DNA of 64,000 nt from positions 62,001 through 126,000 of the forward strand of contig CALABS010000011.1 in assembly GCA_937887565.1 (NCBI GenBank). Direction: 5' to 3'. The notes under the pieces are model-generated. The model searched no databases. It saw nothing but the letters and a program-made list of their open reading frames with translations, and was not told the DNA's origin. The stretch is from an uncultured Rhodospirillaceae bacterium (GTDB taxonomy: Bacteria; Pseudomonadota; Alphaproteobacteria; Rhodospirillales; Magnetospirillaceae). Below are positions 1-7,677 of this stretch, in pieces. Every line of letters begins with the position of its first letter. Position 1 is the first letter of the stretch. The translations under genes and the position numbers were made by a program.

Positions 1-109
1 AGTGGGCGCACAGATAGACCACCGCCCGGACGAAGCGCGGGTCGCGCATCTGCGGCATGGCGATCAACAATTGTCCGGCGAGGTAACCTTGGGTCGTCTG
101 CATGGGCAT
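1..109 (-). CDS. YqgE/AlgH family protein (UPF0301), N-terminal part
   Basis: Only the first 36 codons are inside the window; the gene runs off the left edge. The translation begins MPMQTTQGYLAGQLLIAMPQ, followed by MRDPRFVRAVVYLCAH. The pattern of GQLLIAMP, then a D-x-x-F, then a hydrophobic strand is the usual opening of the YqgE/AlgH fold. A second in-frame ATG at 103 is an alternative start. The family is conserved and poorly understood; AlgH has been tied to transcription control in Pseudomonas. The gene is divergent from the dsbD-like gene, with a strong hairpin between them. Confidence 0.8.
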   Translation of the reverse strand, partial: MPMQTTQGYLAGQLLIAMPQMRDPRFVRAVVYLCAH

Positions 110-238
110 GCCCCCACACATATGCCGGTCCATGCGGGAAAGCAACCCCGCCCCTTCGCGCCCGCGCCGGGGCGAGATTACCGGCTGTTCAGTTGACAGC
201 CGCGCGCGCGGCTGGTGTTGTTCAGCCTCCCGGCGCTA

Positions 239-290
239 GTGGCGAGACTCCTGCGGATGGTGCCCGCGCCATCCGCAGGAGTCTCGCCAC
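239..290. repeat. Perfect 22-bp inverted repeat (hairpin) in a divergent intergenic region
   Basis: Bases 239-260 and 269-290 are perfect reverse complements (GTGGCGAGACTCCTGCGG and on), separated by the 8-base loop TGCCCGCG. No T-run follows on either strand, so it does not look like an ordinary intrinsic terminator. It lies between the divergent yqgE and dsbD-like starts, inside the likely 5' leader of the latter. A run of alternating CG (199-211) lies just to the left. Confidence 0.85.
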
Positions 291-371
291 GGTTCAATAA
301 GTTGGTGGGCCTCCTTGTCCATCCGCTTGGGAGCCAAGCGTCTGGGGAGGACCACTAGGAACGGAACGGTG

Positions 372-2351
372 ATGCAGCATTTGGCGAAGGCGATCGTGGC
401 GGTTGGCGTGCTCGTGGCCGGCGGAGCGCGGGCGGCGGAGCCCGGCGCCTCCGAATGGGCGGTCAACGACGCCGGCCGGGTGCGCCTGGTCGCGGCCGTC
501 ACCGCCACCGGCGACGCCGCCAGCCTGCGCCTGGGCCTGCAGTTCGAGCTCAAGCCGGGCTGGAAAATCTATTGGCGCACCCCCGGCGACGCCGGCTACC
601 CGCCCAAGCTGAACTGGGCCGGTTCCGACAATCTCGGCGCCCCGACCCTGCGCTGGCCGGCGCCCAAGCGCTTCGTGCTGGCGGGGTTGCAGAACCACGG
701 CTATGCCGGCGAGGTGGTGCTGCCGGTGGACGCCGCCGTCGCCCGGCCCGGCGAACCCGTCCGGGCGCAGGCCCGGCTGGACTACCTGGCCTGCGCCCAG
801 ATCTGCGTGCCCATGGAGGCCGGGCTGGCGCTCGACCTTCCCGCCGGGCCGGCAACGCCTTCGGCCTTCGTGCACGACATCGGCCGCTTCGACGCCCTGG
901 TTCCCGGCGACGGCGCCCGCCACGGCCTGACGGTCGCGGCGCTGGAGACCGGCGGCGGCGGCGACGGCGCCTTCCTGCGCGCCACCGTCGTCTCGACCGA
1001 GCCGATGGACCATCCCGACATCTTCGTCGAGCCGCCCGAAGTGGCGAGCTTCGACCAGCCCCGCGTCAGCCTGTCCGACGATGGCCGCCGCGCCGTCATC
1101 GAGGCGCCGGTGGTGCCGGGCACGCTGCAACGCCCGCTCGCCGACGGGCCGGTGACCGTCACCGTGGTCGACGGCATCCGCTCGCTGGAGGCGACCCTGA
1201 CACCGGCCCCCGGCGGCGGCGCGCCGGTGGCGGCGGAACCGGCCGGCGACGGCCTGGGCGTGCTGGCCGGCATGCTGGGGGTGGCGCTGCTGGGCGGCCT
1301 GATCCTCAACCTGATGCCCTGCGTGCTGCCGGTGCTGTCCATCAAGGTGGTGGGCGCCATCGGCCATGGCGGCGCCCAGCGCGCCCATGTGCGGGCCGCC
1401 TTCCTGTCCTCGGCGGCGGGCATCGTCGCCTCGTTCCTGGCCCTGGCCGGGGCGGCGGTGGCGGTCAAGGCGGCCGGCCAGGCGGTGGGCTGGGGCATCC
1501 AGTTCCAGCAGCCGGCCTTCCTGGCGGTGATGATCGCCATCCTGACGGCCTTCGCCGCCAATCTGTGGGGCCTGTTCGAGATTCCGCTGCCCGCCTTCCT
1601 GAGCGCCGGCGGCAACGGCCACCCCCACCACACCCTGTTCGGCCACTTCCTGTCCGGAGCCTTCGCCACCCTCCTGGCGACGCCGTGCTCGGCCCCCTTC
1701 CTGGGCACCGCCGTCGGCTTCGCCCTGGCGCGCGGGCCGTCCGAGATCACCGCCATCTTCGCCGCCCTGGGAATCGGCATGGCCGCCCCCTATCTGGCGG
1801 TGGCGGCATGGCCGGCGGCGGCCCAGAAGCTGCCCAGGCCGGGCCCGTGGATGCTGACCCTGAAGAAGGTGCTGGCCCTGGCGCTGGTGGCGACGGCGGC
1901 GTGGCTGGGCACCATCCTCGCCACCCAGACCGGCCTCGGCCTCCCGGCCGCGGACGGTAGTGGCGGCGGCGGCAAGCTGCGCTGGGCCGAGTTCGACGAG
2001 GCCGCCATCCCGTCGCTGATCGGCGAGGGCAAGGTGGTGTTCGTGGACGTCACCGCCGACTGGTGCATCACCTGCAAGGTCAACAAGGCGGCGGTGGTCG
2101 AGCGCGACCCGGTGGCGGCCCGCCTGGCCGAGGCGGGGACGGTGGCCATGCGCGCCGACTGGACCAATCCCAGCGACGCCATCGCCCGCTACCTGGCCTC
2201 GTTCGGCCGCTACGGCATCCCCTTCAACGCCGTCTACGGCCCCGGCGCGCCCCAGGGCATCCCGCTGCCCGAGCTGCTGACCGCGGCGGACGTGCAGGCC
2301 GCCCTGGACAAGGCGGCCGCGACACCCGCCGGTCCGACCGGATCGCGATGA
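372..2351 (+). CDS. ScsB/DsbD-type thiol:disulfide interchange protein
   Basis: A 659-residue membrane protein that should carry electrons from cytoplasmic thioredoxin to periplasmic thiol proteins. The start at 372 was chosen because it begins a clean signal peptide (MQHLAKAIVAVGVLVAGGARA). An N-terminal periplasmic domain follows with the pair C141/C145. The membrane domain (about residues 290-540) has the two family cysteines, in NLMPC (C317) and LATPC (C439). The C-terminal thioredoxin-like domain carries WCITC (C565/C568). This three-module order is known for DsbD and ScsB; the large N-domain favours ScsB. The gene stands alone and is followed by an intrinsic terminator about 90 bp downstream. 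Which periplasmic partner it reduces cannot be told from the window. Confidence 0.88.
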   Translation: MQHLAKAIVAVGVLVAGGARAAEPGASEWAVNDAGRVRLVAAVTATGDAASLRLGLQFELKPGWKIYWRTPGDAGYPPKLNWAGSDNLGAPTLRWPAPKRFVLAGLQNHGYAGEVVLPVDAAVARPGEPVRAQARLDYLACAQICVPMEAGLALDLPAGPATPSAFVHDIGRFDALVPGDGARHGLTVAALETGGGGDGAFLRATVVSTEPMDHPDIFVEPPEVASFDQPRVSLSDDGRRAVIEAPVVPGTLQRPLADGPVTVTVVDGIRSLEATLTPAPGGGAPVAAEPAGDGLGVLAGMLGVALLGGLILNLMPCVLPVLSIKVVGAIGHGGAQRAHVRAAFLSSAAGIVASFLALAGAAVAVKAAGQAVGWGIQFQQPAFLAVMIAILTAFAANLWGLFEIPLPAFLSAGGNGHPHHTLFGHFLSGAFATLLATPCSAPFLGTAVGFALARGPSEITAIFAALGIGMAAPYLAVAAWPAAAQKLPRPGPWMLTLKKVLALALVATAAWLGTILATQTGLGLPAADGSGGGGKLRWAEFDEAAIPSLIGEGKVVFVDVTADWCITCKVNKAAVVERDPVAARLAEAGTVAMRADWTNPSDAIARYLASFGRYGIPFNAVYGPGAPQGIPLPELLTAADVQAALDKAAATPAGPTGSR

Positions 2352-2440
2352 AGCGGACGGCGCGAGTCCCGCCAGGAACAAAAGATGATTGACAGGCCGC
2401 CTGCCCTCTGTAAGTGAGGATTGACCAACACCAGAAGCAT

Positions 2441-2472
2441 GCCCGGATCGCGCCCCGCGAGCCGGGCTTTTT
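2441..2472 (+). terminator. Intrinsic terminator after the dsbD-like gene
   Basis: GCCCGG and TCGCG arms pair with CGCGA and CCGGGC around a CCC loop, and TTTTT follows at 2468-2472. A second, weaker GC stem ending in CGGGGG plus TTTTT lies at 2503-2540. Two terminator-like stems in a row just before the accessory island may insulate it from read-through. Confidence 0.75.
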
Positions 2473-2590
2473 CATGCCCTGGCGGCCTCACCCCCCAGAT
2501 TTCCCCCGCCCCCGGCGCCGACGACGGCACGGGGGTTTTTCGTGCCCGCGCCACGGCGGGCCTCACCCTCATGAACCAAGGACGTGCATC

Positions 2591-2917
2591 ATGTTCGACA
2601 CCATCAGAAACCTGTTCCGCTCGCCGCCCAAGCCGCGTTCGTCCAGCCTCGGCGCCGGCCGGTCCGACGAGGACGACGGCCGCTTCCCCGACTTCCAGAC
2701 CGCCTGGAAGCCGGGCCCCGCCATCACCAGGATCGGCGGCGTGCCGGGCGGCGGGCAGCCGCCGCAGCAGCCCAAGTCGGGGCAACCGCACCCCACCCAG
2801 CAACCTCGATCTCGACGCCGCTGCGTTTCTCGCCGCCCTGGTCCCAGGTGCGCTCCCGCAGGGCGCCCTGGACCAGCACCAGGCGCCCCTTGGTCGCCTG
2901 CCTGGCCAGCACCTTGA
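2591..2917 (+). CDS. Small accessory protein, C-terminus probably replaced
   Basis: The frame opens with MFDTIRNLFRSPPKPRSSS after a plausible AAGGA ribosome site. The first ~70 residues are polar and Pro/Gly/Gln-rich and match nothing I recognise. At about base 2797 the DNA changes to antisense ssb sequence, so residues after ~70 are an Arg/Pro-rich shadow of that gene. The authentic gene was therefore probably longer and lost its 3' end when the ssb fragment was joined on. It is the leftmost piece of the conjugation-gene patchwork. Confidence 0.4.
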   Translation: MFDTIRNLFRSPPKPRSSSLGAGRSDEDDGRFPDFQTAWKPGPAITRIGGVPGGGQPPQQPKSGQPHPTQQPRSRRRCVSRRPGPRCAPAGRPGPAPGAPWSPAWPAP

Positions 2918-3251
2918 CGATCAGCGACGGCGGGAACGTCACGACGCGGAGCCAGTCCACCTCGTTCCGCCATTCGCCGGCGCGGTCCCGATAGGAGCGG
3001 TCCACGGCCAGCCGGAACGAGGCGACCTTGCTGCCGTCATTGCCGGGAAGGGTCTTGATCTCCGCGTGGTCGCCGAGCCGGCCAGCCAGCAGGACCGAAT
3101 TGACCGCCGCCGACTCGGGCATGACCGGCACGATGCCGCCAGTGTGGTCGACTTCGATCTCCACGGTCGACCGCTTCTGGCCATCCTGGTTCCAGGTCCG
3201 GTAGCGCAAGCCGCCATGCACGAAGATCGGCCGGCCCTTGGTGGCCTCGGG
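2799..3251 (-). pseudogene. ssb: Tandem-OB single-stranded DNA-binding protein, truncated at both ends
   Basis: Reading leftwards, the end of one OB fold (ATKGRPIFVHGGLRYRTW, then TVEIEV) is followed after a short linker by a nearly full second one: NSVLLAGRLGDHAEIKTLP, SFRLAVDR, WLRVVTF, TKGRLVLVQGALRERTW and GVEIEV. Both match the SSB pattern of strand, basic turn and G-x-L-x-x-R-x-W. The first OB fold lacks its N-terminal part because the DNA switches to the coupling-protein gene at about 3252. The acidic SSB tail is also missing at the left end. An ATG at 3122 could still start the second fold. Plasmids and ICEs often carry their own ssb. The two-fold layout suggests a tandem-OB type or two fused copies. 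Confidence 0.7.
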
Positions 3252-3256
3252 GACCA

Positions 3257-4219
3257 CTTCTTCGCGGCCCGCAGCTTCATCACCTCGTGTTCGTCCAACA
3301 ACGGACGTGCTGCCGAATCCATGCTGTCGGTGACGTTGCCGGTGACCGCCAGTGCCTTCTTGCTGACGCTCCGCTTGGCCCGGACGATCGTGGTCTTGCC
3401 GCACATCTCCGACAACACCTTGGCCGTCGAGAGTTCGTTCGGCGCATAGGCGATCTTGATCTTGCACAGACCCATGATCGAGTTCTCACGGCCGTAGTGG
3501 GTCTGCAGCTGGGTCAGATCCTGGACGATCAGGAACGCCTTGATGCCGTAGCCGCCCATGCAGGCCATGGACTGCTCGAAGATCTCCAGCTTCTTCACCG
3601 AGGTGAATTCGTCGAACATGATGAGCAGGCGGCGGTTGTAGGTGGCGTTGCCGCTGGCGTCGAAGGTCTTCATCAGGCGGCGCAGCAGCAGGTTCCACAG
3701 GACACGCAGCAGCGGCCGGAGGCGGTCGATATCGGACGGCGGCACGATGATGTAGAGGGAAACGGCCTGATCGCCGTGCATGAGATCGGTCAGGCTGAAA
3801 TCCGACGCCGAGGTATTGGCGGCCACGATCGGGTCGCGGTAGAGGCCCAGGTCGACCTTCGAGGACGAGAGCACGCCGGAACGCTCCTGCGGTGCGCGGT
3901 CCTTCATTTCCTGGCCGGAGGCCTGGATCAACTCGGTGGCCGCCGGCGTGGCGGCTTGAAAGACGATCATGTCGGCAAGCACCGAATCGATGCGTTCACC
4001 GGGATTGGTCAAGATCATGTCCACGTCGTGGAGCGAGGCTTCCCGGCCCTCGTCCCGCCGCATCTTGTAGAGGCTGTAGATGATGGCCGCGCACAGCCAG
4101 GAGAAGCCGGATTTCTGCCAGAAGTCGGCCGGCCCCTTGCCATCGGGATCGACGAGCAGAAGCGCGATGTTTTGTGCGTCGGCAACCTCATGGATGGTGC
4201 CAAAACGCACATCGGACAC
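3257..4219 (-). pseudogene. traG: Type IV secretion coupling protein (VirD4/TraG-like), internal fragment
   Basis: About 321 codons that match the second half of TraG/VirD4 coupling proteins, which feed DNA and protein into a type IV secretion channel. Visible landmarks are EVADAQNIALLLVDPDGKG, SGVLSSSKVDLGLYRDPIV (the family's SVLST...YRDP stretch), the Walker-B-like LLIMFDEFTSV, the LIVQDLTQL motif, and the closing RPLLDEHEVMKLRAAKK. The N-terminal membrane anchor and Walker A region are absent: the frame starts abruptly at a junction with a VirB11-like fragment. At the other end it fuses out of frame to ssb after AAKK. Both breaks fall inside genes, so the fragment is a relic. Confidence 0.85.
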
Positions 4220-4220
4220 G

Positions 4221-4328
4221 CCGGTCGAGGATGACCTCCTTCGGCCGCGTCATGCGCATCTCGACGGTCGTGGGATCGTCGTAGAAGGCCGAGAACGGCC
4301 GCAGGATGATGGAGATCGCCGAGGCCAT
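4221..4328 (-). pseudogene. VirB11/TrbB-like T4SS ATPase, N-terminal 36 codons
   Basis: An ATG six bases after the stop of the upstream cysteine-containing gene starts MASAISIILRPFSAFYDDPT, followed by TVEMRMTRPKEVILDR. The pattern LRPF-x-x-x-x-DDP-x-x-x-E-x-x-x-x-RP-x-E-V is how the N-terminal domain of VirB11-type secretion ATPases begins. After ILDR the sequence jumps to the coupling-protein fragment, so no ATPase core remains. The match is short and based on pattern memory, so the family call is moderate. Confidence 0.5.
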
Positions 4329-4333
4329 GGTGG

Positions 4334-4933
4334 TCAGTACGGACACGGAGGCACGGCAAGCGTTTGCGTGTCCTGGTTCGGCAGCTGCGATCCACCGCAA
4401 TAGGCGCCGCCGCTTACGTAATATTGGTTCCAACTAGTGGCAAACTTGCAGGCTAGACCTACGACCTGCCCTGTTTCCGCATTTTTGCTTTGGTGCTTTT
4501 GCACGTCTGCTTGGATTGTGCCGCCCTCAACAGTGTTTGGGCAAATCTCGTTGCAATTGTTGGTCCCATGCCACCGAGTGTATGAACCAGTGTTCACGCG
4601 GCGGGTGTCGATCAGTGTCGACACGCATACGTCGACGGGGCCAACCGGCGTCCCCGCGCCAATCGCCTTCAGCAGCTCCGTATTGTCGGGACGGATCCAG
4701 CGCTCGTACTTCGTTGTTTCGCGATAGGCGTTGCAGGCCTCGTATGTTGAGCTTCCAGTCAGTTGATCGACAGTGCCGGCCATTGTGTATTGGATCTGAG
4801 GCGCGCCCGGCAGCACCTGCGACGACGCCACGGTGTACGGGCTCCCATTGACGGAGATGGTCACCGTCGAAAGCGGATAGGCCCACAGTTGGTCGTCGTG
4901 CGACTGATAGCCGGTGATCGTCACGTTGTGCCG
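4334..4933 (-). pseudogene. C-terminal ~200 residues of an unrecognised accessory protein, lower GC than surroundings
   Basis: The visible part runs from HNVTITGYQSHDDQLWAYPL to a genuine stop after NQDTQTLAVPPCPY. It is rich in Thr, Ser, Asn and Tyr, has about seven cysteines (for example NNCNEICPN and GGAYCGG), and lacks membrane segments. That composition suits a secreted, disulfide-bonded protein. Base composition is clearly more AT-rich than in neighbouring genes, a sign of different ancestry. A VirB11-like start lies six bases after its stop, so it was probably part of a T4SS or pilus operon. Its N-terminus is cut off by the junction with the plus-strand Toprim fragment near 4935. I do not recognise the family. 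Confidence 0.5.
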
Positions 4934-4939
4934 GCGCGC

Positions 4940-5512
4940 GATGCCGACGGCAAGCTCTGGTCCATCCAGTTCGTCGGCGACGAGGGCAAGGTGTGGATCA
5001 AGGACAGCCGGAAGGCCGGCACCATGCATGTCGTCGAGCCCACCGGCAAGGGCACGCTGGACGTCCTGGCGGACTCCCGGCATGGCGCGGTCATCGTCGC
5101 CGAAGGCTATGCCACCGCCTCCACCATCCACGAGGATACCGGCCGCCCGGTGGTGGTGGCCTTCGACTGCGGCAACCTCAGGGCCGTGGCCGAGGCGGTG
5201 CGGGCCAAGTTCCCCGACCGGCCGGTCCTGATCGCCGCGGACAACGACCACGCGAGGTTGAATGAGAAAGGGGAGAAGGAGAACATCGGCGTGATCAAGG
5301 CCGGGGACGCCGCCAGGGCGGTGGGCGGGGACTTCGTCGCCCCGGCCTTCACGGCCGAGGAGATGGCCAAGGGGCTGACCGATTTCAACGACCTCGGCCG
5401 GGCGCGGGGCAAGGCCGCCGTCGGCCAGGCCATCGAGGAGGCGGTCGCCAAGCTGGCGCGCACGCACCGCGTCGCGGCCGCGCCGGATCGCGACTACGCG
5501 GTGGCCATGTGA
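4940..5512 (+). pseudogene. Toprim domain of a plasmid-type primase (TraC/DUF5710-like), C-terminal fragment
   Basis: The fragment begins in the middle of a domain (ARDADGKLWSIQFVGDEGKV). It carries the Toprim signature: GAVIVAEGYATASTIHE with the catalytic Glu, VVAFDCGNL, and PVLIAADNDH with the D-x-D motif, followed by GLTDFNDLGRARG and a proper stop. Such domains sit at the end of plasmid and ICE primases or helicase-primases that act during conjugative transfer. Everything upstream of the Toprim core is missing, replaced by a gene on the opposite strand. It could only be expressed if a fortuitous start exists in the junction region. Confidence 0.75.
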
Positions 5513-5519
5513 ATGGCGG

Positions 5520-5549
5520 CCCGCGCCGGGGCCGCCGGTGCGGGTTTTT
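5520..5549 (+). terminator. Intrinsic terminator after the Toprim fragment
   Basis: CCCGCGCC pairs with GGTGCGGG across a GC-rich loop, and TTTTT follows at 5545-5549. It lies directly after the primase fragment and before the mobilisation cassette, separating the two halves of the island. Confidence 0.6.
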
Positions 5550-5618
5550 CCTAATTGAATTTTTGCTACATTGGAGCCGCCAGATGTCAGTCATTCCAGC
5601 CGCAACAGGAGCCCCACC

Positions 5619-5870
5619 ATGAGCAAGCTCACCCCGGAACAGTTCGCCCAGCTGAGCCCCAACGGGCAATTGCTGCATCGCCTGAGTGAGGCCATGCGCC
5701 GTGGTGACGAAGTCGCCGCCAGTGAATTGCGCCGGAAGGTCGTTTTTCCAGCGGAAGCTCTGCTTGCGGCCAAGCGAAACATGGGGGCCGATTGGATCAG
5801 GAAGGAAGGTCTGCGGACCGAGACAGCAGAGGCGATGTATGGAAAAGACTGGCTCGATAGAGAAATTTAA
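5619..5870 (+). CDS. Small conserved-looking protein of the mobilisation region
   Basis: The product is 83 residues, begins MSKLTPEQFAQLSPNGQLLH, and is preceded by a good AGGAG ribosome site 7 bases before the ATG. It is mostly helical and charged. The second half contains VVFPAEALLAAKRNMGADWI, and the end is MYGKDWLDREI. No domain is recognised. It overlaps the next gene by 32 bp, so the two are probably translated together. Position just upstream of the relaxosome genes suggests an accessory role in transfer or maintenance, which is inference only. Confidence 0.6.
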   Translation: MSKLTPEQFAQLSPNGQLLHRLSEAMRRGDEVAASELRRKVVFPAEALLAAKRNMGADWIRKEGLRTETAEAMYGKDWLDREI

Positions 5871-6408
5871 CCGTCTGCTCATGGTGGAACGAGGCGCCTG
5901 GCTGGACTTGAAACAGCCACCAAGCGCCGCCTATCTGGCAGAAGCCCGGCAAGATATTCTGTCCCACATCAAAGAGGTGGGACAGAGCGGCGACATTGAG
6001 TTGATCATCGCCACGGAAAAGGCTCTGCTGGTCACAGACCTCACCCTCTATGCCAACAGCGGTGCGATGGCGAACAGCCTGAAGACTGCGATGAAGGAAG
6101 TGCAGGCGGCGGAAAATAGCCTGCCGCTCGTTCAAGATCCGGTGCTCTACAAGGCGGTTGATGACAGCCACGGCCACCACAAAAGCCGCGTCGGCGGGCT
6201 GCCGAAGGACGCCGCGCGTCAATTCTTCACCTCGAATGCCGCCCGCCTGCTCAACATGGACAAGTCGCGCCTCGACGGCGAGGAGAAGGCCATCGTCGAG
6301 GAGCGCAAGCGCAACATGCGCGCGGCGGAAAGGCTCTACGCCGTTCTTCAGCACAAGGCCCTCGGCATCGCCCCCGCGCACGATCGCGATCACGGCATGT
6401 CGCGGTAG
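5839..6408 (+). CDS. Hypothetical protein in the mobilisation operon
   Basis: The chosen ATG lies inside the end of the preceding gene and gives 189 residues starting MEKTGSIEKFNRLLMVERGA. ATG 5881 (MVERGAWLDLKQ) is a second possibility. The protein looks soluble and strongly helical (IIATEKALLVTDLTLYANSG; EEKAIVEERKRNMRAAERLY), with a basic C-terminal helix that could touch nucleic acid. No known domain is recognised. It ends ten bases before the MobC/TraJ-like gene, which supports a four-gene operon ending in the relaxase. Confidence 0.6.
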   Translation: MEKTGSIEKFNRLLMVERGAWLDLKQPPSAAYLAEARQDILSHIKEVGQSGDIELIIATEKALLVTDLTLYANSGAMANSLKTAMKEVQAAENSLPLVQDPVLYKAVDDSHGHHKSRVGGLPKDAARQFFTSNAARLLNMDKSRLDGEEKAIVEERKRNMRAAERLYAVLQHKALGIAPAHDRDHGMSR

Positions 6409-6418
6409 GGGGACGGCC

Positions 6419-6790
6419 ATGGCGACCGATCGTAGGAGAATTCTTGTCTCCTTCACCGACGAGGAGATGGCGGCGGTGAAGGGCCTGGCCGACCAGGTCC
6501 GGTTGTCGGTGTCCGAACTGCTGCGCCGCCTTTCCCTCGGGCACCGGCTGCCCGATTCCGGCACCATCGTGGGGTCCCAGGCGATTCGCGACCTGCTGAA
6601 GGTCAACGCCGACCAGGCGCGCCTGGGCAACCTGATGAAGCTGGCGCTGGACGACGCGGACGGCGCGTTCACGCCGGCGGCGCTGGCCCGGATCGACGCC
6701 CTGCTGGCGGAGATCGTCGACGTGCAGGCGACGCTGAAATCCGCCGTCAAGGACATCCACCAGCGGATTCATCCCAGGGCCGCGCGGTGA
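6419..6790 (+). CDS. MobC/TraJ-like relaxosome accessory protein
   Basis: A 123-residue protein beginning MATDRRRILVSFTDEEMAAV, with VRLSVSELLRRLSLGHRLPD next and a long helical tail (LMKLALDD...LLAEIVDVQATLKSAVKDIH). A short beta strand, then a helix, then S-x-S-E-L-L-R-R is the ribbon-helix-helix pattern of MobC/TraJ proteins, which bind oriT and position the relaxase. It precedes the relaxase gene and overlaps it by 4 bp (GTGA), the usual arrangement. The transfer origin is expected in the upstream region but I could not identify a nic site. Confidence 0.75.
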   Translation: MATDRRRILVSFTDEEMAAVKGLADQVRLSVSELLRRLSLGHRLPDSGTIVGSQAIRDLLKVNADQARLGNLMKLALDDADGAFTPAALARIDALLAEIVDVQATLKSAVKDIHQRIHPRAAR

Positions 6791-7260
6791 TCCCGGTTCG
6801 CATCGACCGCGATCCCGAGGTCCGCGACGATTATTCCCACCTCGCCCGCTACATCGCGGCGGCCAGCGAGAAGTGGGAAAAGCTCGACCAGTTCTGGATC
6901 GCGAACTGCGACGCCGGCGTCGACCTCGCCGACCTCGACACCGCGCTGATCGAGATCGAGGCCACCCGGGCGCTGAAGCCCGGCATCGCGGACAAGACCT
7001 ATCATCTGGTCGTCTCCTTCCGCCCGGGCGACCGCGAGAAGCTGACCCTCGCCGACCTGCGGGACATCGAGCGGAATTTCGCCGAGGCGCTCGGCTTCGG
7101 CGACCACCAGCGGGTCGCCGGCACCCATGTCAACACCGACAACTTCCACCTGCACGTCGCCTTCAACAAGGTTCAGCCGCGTGGGGAAACGATCCAGATC
7201 ACCCTGCGCGAGGAGGGCTGGCCGGACTTCTGGCGGATGATCGTCGAGGGGCCGGAATAG
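6787..7260 (+). CDS. Relaxase (MobA/VirD2 type), short or truncated form
   Basis: The start is GTG inside the GTGA overlap with the mobC-like gene. The 157-residue product carries the relaxase core: SHLARYIAAASEKWE near the N-terminus and the metal-binding motif III, GTHVNTDNFHLHVAFNKVQP, with three histidines followed by NKV. Typical MobP relaxases are several hundred residues and begin with a catalytic tyrosine motif followed by a helicase, primase or unknown domain. Here the protein stops about 25 residues after motif III, and the next gene is on the other strand. It is either a truncated relic or a minimal relaxase. The intact upstream operon argues that truncation is recent. Confidence 0.75.
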   Translation: MIPVRIDRDPEVRDDYSHLARYIAAASEKWEKLDQFWIANCDAGVDLADLDTALIEIEATRALKPGIADKTYHLVVSFRPGDREKLTLADLRDIERNFAEALGFGDHQRVAGTHVNTDNFHLHVAFNKVQPRGETIQITLREEGWPDFWRMIVEGPE

Positions 7261-7269
7261 GCGGCCGGA

Positions 7270-7677
7270 TCAGGCCTGGTCCTCGGTTTCCGGCGGCAAC
7301 AGGTCATCGACCGCCACGCCCAACGCGGTCGCCAGCCGACGGTACGCGGCCACCGACCCGGGCTTCTTGTGCCCCTCGATCTCGACCAGGTAGCTGCGCG
7401 CCACCCCCGCCTTGTCGGCCAGGGCCTGCGGCGACAGCCCACGATGCTCGCGCCAGATCCTGACCGGGTGTTCGCCGGCCATCAGGCGCATGACCAGCTC
7501 GACGGGCAGGTGGTCGGCCCGCGCGGCCTCCTTCCCGATCTCCACCTCCCGGGCCTCGGCCACCTTCAGCGCCATGACATCCTCGGCCTCCTCGATCGCT
7601 TCGAGCATCATCTCGAAATCGGCCCGGCGCAGGGTCACGGTATCGGCGGTCTGTGCGATGGGATGGACTGCGTTCAT
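7270..7677 (-). CDS. HTH antitoxin (XRE type) of a RelE-like toxin-antitoxin pair
   Basis: The 135-residue product has a helical N-terminal part (VTLRRADFEMMLEAIEEAED), expected to wrap the toxin. An XRE helix-turn-helix follows: RIWREHRGLSPQALADKAGV, then ARSYLVEIEGHKKPGSVAAY. The gene follows the toxin gene with a 4-bp overlap (ATGA), a toxin-first order typical of HigBA-like loci. It most likely binds the two TGTCGCTA-type operators upstream of the toxin and represses the operon. Its stop lies 9 bp from the end of the relaxase gene on the other strand. Confidence 0.82.
   Translation of the reverse strand: MNAVHPIAQTADTVTLRRADFEMMLEAIEEAEDVMALKVAEAREVEIGKEAARADHLPVELVMRLMAGEHPVRIWREHRGLSPQALADKAGVARSYLVEIEGHKKPGSVAAYRRLATALGVAVDDLLPPETEDQA

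Noticed and set aside
294..2381. A 695-codon open frame on the minus strand antisense to the dsbD-like gene, and many similar frames elsewhere (for example 19486-21954, 21696-24542, 29313-32657)
   Set aside because: They are Arg/Gly/His-rich shadows of genuine genes in GC-rich DNA; they have no recognisable domains, while the opposite strand encodes clear families.
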